Source: an uncultured Propionivibrio sp.
GTDB lineage: Bacteria; Pseudomonadota; Gammaproteobacteria; Burkholderiales; Rhodocyclaceae
Direction of reading: 5' to 3'
NCBI GenBank assembly: GCA_937923255.1
Contig: CALAIL010000037.1
Location: 1 to 64,000 of the forward strand
Length of the DNA stretch: 64,000 nt
Of this stretch, positions 59,622-64,000 are shown piece after piece. Numbering within the stretch: the first letter of the stretch is position 1; each line of letters begins with the position of its first letter. The notes beneath the pieces are model-generated. The model was not told the origin of the DNA and did not search any database. It saw nothing but the letters and a program-made list of their open reading frames with translations. The translations under genes were made by a program, and so were the position numbers.

Positions 59622-60014
59622 ATGAAAAAAGTCATTACCCTGATGCTTGCCGCAAGCGGCTTGATGAGTTTTGCTGGCAGCGCATTGTCCAATTCCGCCT
59701 GCGACAAACCGCGCAACAATTTCGACGATATGTATTGCCTCAGCAAGGTGTACCAAGAGGCCGATGTAGAACTGAACAAGAATTACAAAAAGCTGATGGG
59801 CAAGCTGGACGCCAATGGCAAGACCGCGCTAAAAGCCGGGCAGATCGACTGGATCAAAACGCGCAACAACAACTGCAGCCGGCATGAAGGCGACAATTTT
59901 CTTGTCGATCTCAACTGCGCCACGCAAACAACCATCCAACGCGCGCAGTTCCTGCAAGATCGTTATCGGGAATGCATCAGCGCCGGCTGCCAGAACAGCA
60001 AACTGGCGCAATAA
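59622..60014 (+). CDS. LprI-like (DUF1311) secreted protein
   Basis: A 130-residue protein with a signal peptide (1-23, ending AGSALS-NSA). The mature part has the DUF1311/LprI pattern: CDKPRNNFDDMYCLSKVYQE, ADVELNKNYKKLM, and WIKTRNNNCSR, with six cysteines likely paired in the periplasm. Members include inhibitors of lysozyme. AAAGGAA precedes the ATG. Confidence 0.82.
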   Translation: MKKVITLMLAASGLMSFAGSALSNSACDKPRNNFDDMYCLSKVYQEADVELNKNYKKLMGKLDANGKTALKAGQIDWIKTRNNNCSRHEGDNFLVDLNCATQTTIQRAQFLQDRYRECISAGCQNSKLAQ

Positions 60015-60096
60015 GCCCTACCCACTAAAGCAAACGGCCGGGATCGGTTCGCCCCCGGCTGGCCGCTTGCCGGTTTCCCGGCCGATGCTTGTCGCC

Positions 60097-60540
60097 TCAA
60101 ATATAATCGACGACCACCGTCTTTTCGGCGGGCGCCGTTGGCGGCGTGTGTGTTTCCGGCGGTTGCGAGAGTGTTTTTGAAACCTCCGGCAACAGATCAA
60201 AGCGACGATGCAGCGCGGCAAATTCGTCCTTCAGTTCCGCGCGCATGGTATCGACCATGGACAGCTGCGATTGATCGACCAGTGCCTGGAGACGATTGAT
60301 CTCCTTATTCAAACGGTTTGTTTCACGCAATGCGCCGATCTGGTTATGCAGTGTCGCCAGAAAAAATAAAACTGTCAGGATTCCCAGCGCCCCAACCAGA
60401 ACCAGGCCGAGCGGTGCATCAATGCTGAACAGCAGAAGATCGAGCCGTGCAGGGATCGCCAGGGTTTCCCAATTGATTATCGACAACGCCACGAGCGCGG
60501 CCACAATCAGCCATACGAACCAGTTTACGAGTCTTTGCAT
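60097..60540 (-). CDS. LapA-like two-helix membrane protein
   Basis: A 147-residue protein with two membrane helices (about 4-26 and 42-66), then a coiled coil (about 68-115) and a proline-rich tail (PPETHTPPTAPAEK). The layout is that of the LapA/DUF1049 family, but no decisive motif is present. GGAG is seven bases before the ATG at 60540. It converges with the LprI-like gene. Confidence 0.6.
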   Translation of the reverse strand: MQRLVNWFVWLIVAALVALSIINWETLAIPARLDLLLFSIDAPLGLVLVGALGILTVLFFLATLHNQIGALRETNRLNKEINRLQALVDQSQLSMVDTMRAELKDEFAALHRRFDLLPEVSKTLSQPPETHTPPTAPAEKTVVVDYI

Positions 60541-60552
60541 GAAAATCTCCAA

Positions 60553-61005
60553 ACAAATGAATCGGAAAGTCCGATAGTACCAAGCAACGGTGCAATTTCC
60601 GGTATGCCAAGTTACTCTATTTTGTAATCAAGTCTAAACCCAGGTTCGGGCAATTCTGGTCATTGATTGACACTTTGCCGGACAGCCGCGCCTGGTATGA
60701 CCTTGAAAATCCAAAAATATGCGAAGCCTACCCGCCGTATAGAAACAATTTTCTATTGACTTTTATTTTTGGAAAAATTATTGTCTTCCTGAGCGGATGC
60801 GGGCGATATATTGCGCAAAACGCTGGCAAAACGCCAGAAAAGGGGACGAAACGCCGACTTTCCCCGTACCCGAAAAGCAGCACTCACCCTTCCATTTATT
60901 GAAAAGGAGGACTACAACAACGTCAGGCAGCATAGATCAACACACGCTTCGGCAAACAGCCAATGTCAGAGCAGCATTCACGAAAGCATGAAGAGGAAAA
61001 ACAGT
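60553..61005. other. promoter region of the TRAP operon
   Basis: An AT-rich stretch with no gene. TTGACT in TCTATTGACTTTTATT (about 60753) could be a -35, but no sure -10 follows. The frame open upstream of dctP has no start signal. Confidence 0.4.
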
Positions 61006-62124
61006 ATGAAAACGATTCTGTCATCCAGCATTACGGTATCCACCGCATCAACAGTTCCCGCTAATCGGTGGGGGAAGTTTTTACGCAAGGGAAGCGCCAT
61101 TGGAACGCTTGGGTTTTCATTTCTGTTCGCCGCCGTCACTATCGCCAGTGCCACATTGATGCCGACAACGGCATTTGCCGCGAAATACAAGAAGCAGACC
61201 ATCATGACGGCCTCCGCCAACAGCCTGACCAGCGCGCATGCGGTCACGCTGAACAAATTCAAGGAAATCGTAGAAAAGGAATCGGAAGGCGCCATTCAGG
61301 TGAAAATCTTCCTGGGCGGCTCCATGGGCGATGAAACCGCCAACGTCAAGCAACTGCGCAATGGCGAGCTGCATATCGCCACCCTCTTCAACGGCAACCT
61401 GACGCCGTTTGCCCCCTCGGTCAATGCGCTTGTTCTGCCCTACCTTTTTTCCAACCTGAACGAAGCCTATGCCGTGCTGAGCGACGAATCGTTTACCAAC
61501 ATGCTGGCCGATCAGGTCGCCAAAGAATCCAAAACGCGCCCGCTAGGCTGGATGATCGGTGGTTACCGGAGCATTACCAATAACAAGAAACCGATTCTGA
61601 AAATGGAAGATCTGCAAGGGCTGAAACTGCGCGTCTCTCCCTCGGCCATTCAGCTTGCCGCCTTCCGTGCTTTTGGCATTGAGCCGCATCCTATGGCCTG
61701 GTCAGAAACATACAACGCGCTCCAGCAAGGCGTCATCGACGGTCAGGAAAACATGTACGCCACCAACCGTGATCACAAGTTCTGGGAAATCCAGAAATAC
61801 ATGACCGAAATCCATTACATGCTCTGGACCGGCGCCATTCTTGCCAGCGATCGTTGGTTCAGCAAGCTCGATGCCGACACCAAGGCGCTGGTGCTTCGCG
61901 CCGCTAAGGAAGCGCAAAAAGCAGACTGGCAGTTTGCCGCCGCCTATGAAGAAGAATGCAAAAAAGAAAGCATCGCCAACGGCATGAAAGTCGATTACCT
62001 GACGGACGAAGACAAGTGGAAGGAAAAAGCCCGCGCCATCTGGCCGGAATTCGTCAAAACGCCGGAAATGAAAGCGCTCACGGACAAAGCGCTTGCCATC
62101 ATCGGCTCACTGCCCAAGAAATAA
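61006..62124 (+). CDS. dctP: TRAP transporter solute-binding protein (DctP type)
   Basis: A 372-residue periplasmic binding protein. An unusually long N-terminal region (about 58 residues, hydrophobic part LGFSFLFAAVTIASATL, cleavage near AFA-A) precedes the mature protein. The family shows in KIFLGGSMGDETANVKQLRN, LKLRVSPSAIQLAAFRAFGI and QQGVIDGQENMYATNRDH. The arginine in LRVS is the carboxylate-binding residue, so the ligand is probably an organic acid. GAGGA lies before the ATG. Confidence 0.92.
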   Translation: MKTILSSSITVSTASTVPANRWGKFLRKGSAIGTLGFSFLFAAVTIASATLMPTTAFAAKYKKQTIMTASANSLTSAHAVTLNKFKEIVEKESEGAIQVKIFLGGSMGDETANVKQLRNGELHIATLFNGNLTPFAPSVNALVLPYLFSNLNEAYAVLSDESFTNMLADQVAKESKTRPLGWMIGGYRSITNNKKPILKMEDLQGLKLRVSPSAIQLAAFRAFGIEPHPMAWSETYNALQQGVIDGQENMYATNRDHKFWEIQKYMTEIHYMLWTGAILASDRWFSKLDADTKALVLRAAKEAQKADWQFAAAYEEECKKESIANGMKVDYLTDEDKWKEKARAIWPEFVKTPEMKALTDKALAIIGSLPKK

Positions 62125-62211
62125 GCGCCTGCCCCCTTCTCCCCGGCTCATGCCGGCCGGGGAGCCATGGAACCATTGACCGGAAATTCTGCCGCGAACC
62201 GGAGATCTGCC

Positions 62212-62745
62212 ATGCGCTTCATGCGGAAACTGTACGACAATTTCGAGGCCTATATTTGCGTCATCCTGCTGGCCGTCATGATTCTTTGCCTGACCTTGCA
62301 AGTGGTCATCCGCATCGTTTCCGGCGGTTCCCTGGCTTGGGCCGAAGAAATGAGCCGTTTCTGCTTCATTGGCACGGTGTATCTGGGCACGGCGGTGGCG
62401 GCGCAACGGCTGGCGCATGTGCGTGTCACCGCACAGTTCATGCTGATGCCAGTCAAAGCGCGGCTGGCTTTTCGCATCTTTGCAGACCTCATCCTGATCG
62501 GATTTAACCTCTCGCTCGCTTACCTGTCTGCGGGCTTCGTCGCTGAAGCCGTGGAGTTCGGCGAAATTTCGGCAACACTGGGCATCAACATCGCTTATGT
62601 GGAAGCGGTCATCCCCATTGGCGCCTTGCTCATGTCGTGGCGCATCGTGGAAAGCTACCTCATCCGTATGAAAAACGGGCGGCTCTATGAACTGGTGGCG
62701 CTGGAAACGGAAATGGGCATTCCCGCCGAGGAGAACGCATCATGA
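62212..62745 (+). CDS. dctQ: TRAP transporter small permease (DctQ type)
   Basis: A 177-residue inner-membrane protein with four helices. WAEEMSRFCFIGTVYLGTAV is the conserved DctQ segment. GGAG seven bases before ATG 62212 decides the start; the in-frame ATG at 62167 is weaker. Its stop overlaps the dctM start by ATGA. Confidence 0.92.
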   Translation: MRFMRKLYDNFEAYICVILLAVMILCLTLQVVIRIVSGGSLAWAEEMSRFCFIGTVYLGTAVAAQRLAHVRVTAQFMLMPVKARLAFRIFADLILIGFNLSLAYLSAGFVAEAVEFGEISATLGINIAYVEAVIPIGALLMSWRIVESYLIRMKNGRLYELVALETEMGIPAEENAS

Positions 62746-64000
62746 GTATCCTCTCCATTGCCCTCATCGCCATGTTTGTCCTCTTCCTGCTCGGACTGCC
62801 CATCTACGCGGCGCTGACCATTGCGGCATCCATCGCACTGCTGACGAGCGACATATTGCCCCTCTCGGTCATCCACTCCTCGCTGTTCGACGGCCTGAAT
62901 ATCTTTCCGCTCCTGGCGATTCCCTGTTTCATCGTCGCCGGCGGCCTGATGGAACGCGGCAACATCACCAATCAGATCATCAATGTTGTGCGCGCCCTGG
63001 TCGGACGCCTGTACGGCGGGATCGGCATCACCACCATCCTGGCGTGCGCCGTATTTGCCTCGATTACCGGCTCGGCAACGAGTACGGTAGCCGCCGTGGG
63101 CGCCATCATGGTGCCCGCCATGATGCGCAACAATTACAGCCCGCGTTACGCCGGCGCCGCTGCGGCGACGGGCGGCACCATCGGCATCCTGATTCCGCCG
63201 AGCAACCCGATGATTCTGTACGCGATCATCGCCAACGTCTCCATCACCGGCATGTTCTCCGCCGGCTTCCTGCCAGGCGCCATCATGGCAGCCGCGCTTT
63301 CGTTTACAGCCTGGCTGCTGGCCAAACGCAACGGTTTCAAGGCGGACGAGTCGGTAGAGCGTTTTTCCCTGAAAGCGTTTCTCGGCATCTGCCGCCAGTC
63401 CTTTTTCTCGCTCGCCACCGTGGTCATCGTGCTCGGCTCCATCTATTCCGGCCTGGCCACGCCTGTCGAAGCCTCCATCGTCGCCGTGCTCTGGGCGCTA
63501 TTCGTCGGCTTTGTGGTCAACCGCAGCCTGACGTTGCGAGATATTTACGATTCATTGATGGAAGGCGTCATGCTCTGCGGCGCCATTACCATCATCGTCG
63601 GCGCTTCCACGCTGTTCGGAAAAATCCTGACTTATGAAGAAGCGCCCACGCGGCTTGCCGCCTTCATGGTCTCGATCACCGACAACAAGCACTTCATCAT
63701 GCTGCTCATCGTCGCCCTGCTGTACGTACTCGGCATGTTCATGGAAACGCTGGCGACGGTCATCCTGGTCACGCCGGTGCTGGTGCCCGTACTGGCGCAG
63801 CTCGACATCAACCCGATCCACTTCGGCGTCGTCATGGTCATGGCAAACGAGGTCGGCCTGCTGACGCCGCCTATGGGCGTCAACCTGTTTGTTGCCTCGC
63901 GGCTCAGCGGCGTGTCGGTCGAACGGCTCTCCATCTCCGTGCTGCCGTACATCCTCGCCATGACGCTGGTCATCCTGCTGACCGTATTCTGCGAACCGAT
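62742..64000 (+). CDS. dctM: TRAP transporter large permease (DctM type), cut by window end
   Basis: At least 419 residues, open to the end of the window. It starts MSILSIALIAMFVLFLLGLP and has the DctM motifs GITTILACAVFASITGSATS, AAATGGTIGILIPPSNPMIL, and near the end NEVGLLTPPMGVNLFVAS. It forms the Na+-driven channel for the dctP ligand together with dctQ. About ten residues are probably missing, since the family has about 425-430 residues. The frame has no stop before the window end. Confidence 0.93.
   Translation, partial: MSILSIALIAMFVLFLLGLPIYAALTIAASIALLTSDILPLSVIHSSLFDGLNIFPLLAIPCFIVAGGLMERGNITNQIINVVRALVGRLYGGIGITTILACAVFASITGSATSTVAAVGAIMVPAMMRNNYSPRYAGAAAATGGTIGILIPPSNPMILYAIIANVSITGMFSAGFLPGAIMAAALSFTAWLLAKRNGFKADESVERFSLKAFLGICRQSFFSLATVVIVLGSIYSGLATPVEASIVAVLWALFVGFVVNRSLTLRDIYDSLMEGVMLCGAITIIVGASTLFGKILTYEEAPTRLAAFMVSITDNKHFIMLLIVALLYVLGMFMETLATVILVTPVLVPVLAQLDINPIHFGVVMVMANEVGLLTPPMGVNLFVASRLSGVSVERLSISVLPYILAMTLVILLTVFCEP

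Noticed and set aside
62687..63637. 316-codon plus-strand frame overlapping the end of dctQ and dctM
   Set aside because: Its product is arginine/histidine-rich without family resemblance. The frame starting at 62742 encodes a clear DctM protein and runs to the window end.

Overview
The window looks like chromosome from a betaproteobacterium, most likely Rhodocyclales/Neisseriales-like. The reasons are the pyrG-kdsA-eno-ftsB gene order, EarP next to an EF-P with arginine at position 32, a DUF2322 protein, class II ribonucleotide reductase, and Gram-negative LPS genes (kdsA, waaF). Most genes are housekeeping and densely packed. No CRISPR array, rRNA or intact prophage was seen.

Layout. 1-9,900: Na+/H+ antiporter, small winged-helix protein, peroxiredoxin-SlyD pair, pyrG-kdsA-eno-ftsB, a cysteine-free S4, an ankyrin protein. 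9,915-10,550: apparently decayed DNA. 10,551-18,600: SDR, SGNH esterase, DUF2322, purB, a GST, CorA, a nitrobindin-like protein and a ClC channel. 18,687-22,709: a DprE2/DprE1 pair, a broken YbhN-type flippase gene and mnmA. 22,845-30,953: nudix hydrolase, ilvE, waaF, fhs, four small membrane protein genes including an MFS carrier. 31,416-36,887: lexA with its own SOS box, ackA, and class II nrdJ behind two NrdR-like boxes. 37,231-40,933: TRIC channel, small exported protein, OmpR/EnvZ pair. 41,370-46,090: a seven-gene minus-strand operon with a CvnD/MglA-type GTPase, two roadblock proteins, an Aer-type PAS protein, a REC-like protein and a PhnD-like protein without a signal peptide. 46,542-47,400: remnant of a Mu-like tail/head gene. 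47,379-49,681: a radical-SAM/DUF4130 DNA-repair pair with a perfect-half-site LexA box upstream. 49,892-60,552: ppdK, MscS, membrane Mrr-like protein, three tRNAs, pgsA-uvrC, earP-efp, LprI-like protein, LapA-like protein. 61,006-64,000: TRAP transporter dctPQM, cut by the window end.

Two families of intergenic repeats recur. One is a roughly 103-112 bp element with about 26-bp terminal inverted repeats and a core that closely matches the Neisseria Correia (NEMIS) miniature element. The other is a roughly 40-bp REP/BIME-like unit in clusters, often bordering the first.

The strongest candidates for new biology are the GTPase/roadblock/PAS operon, the SOS-controlled radical-SAM pair, and the Correia-like elements outside classical Neisseria context. 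The lexA gene and the radical-SAM pair appear to form part of one SOS regulon; nrdJ is probably under NrdR; earP and efp form a functional pair in translation of polyproline stretches.
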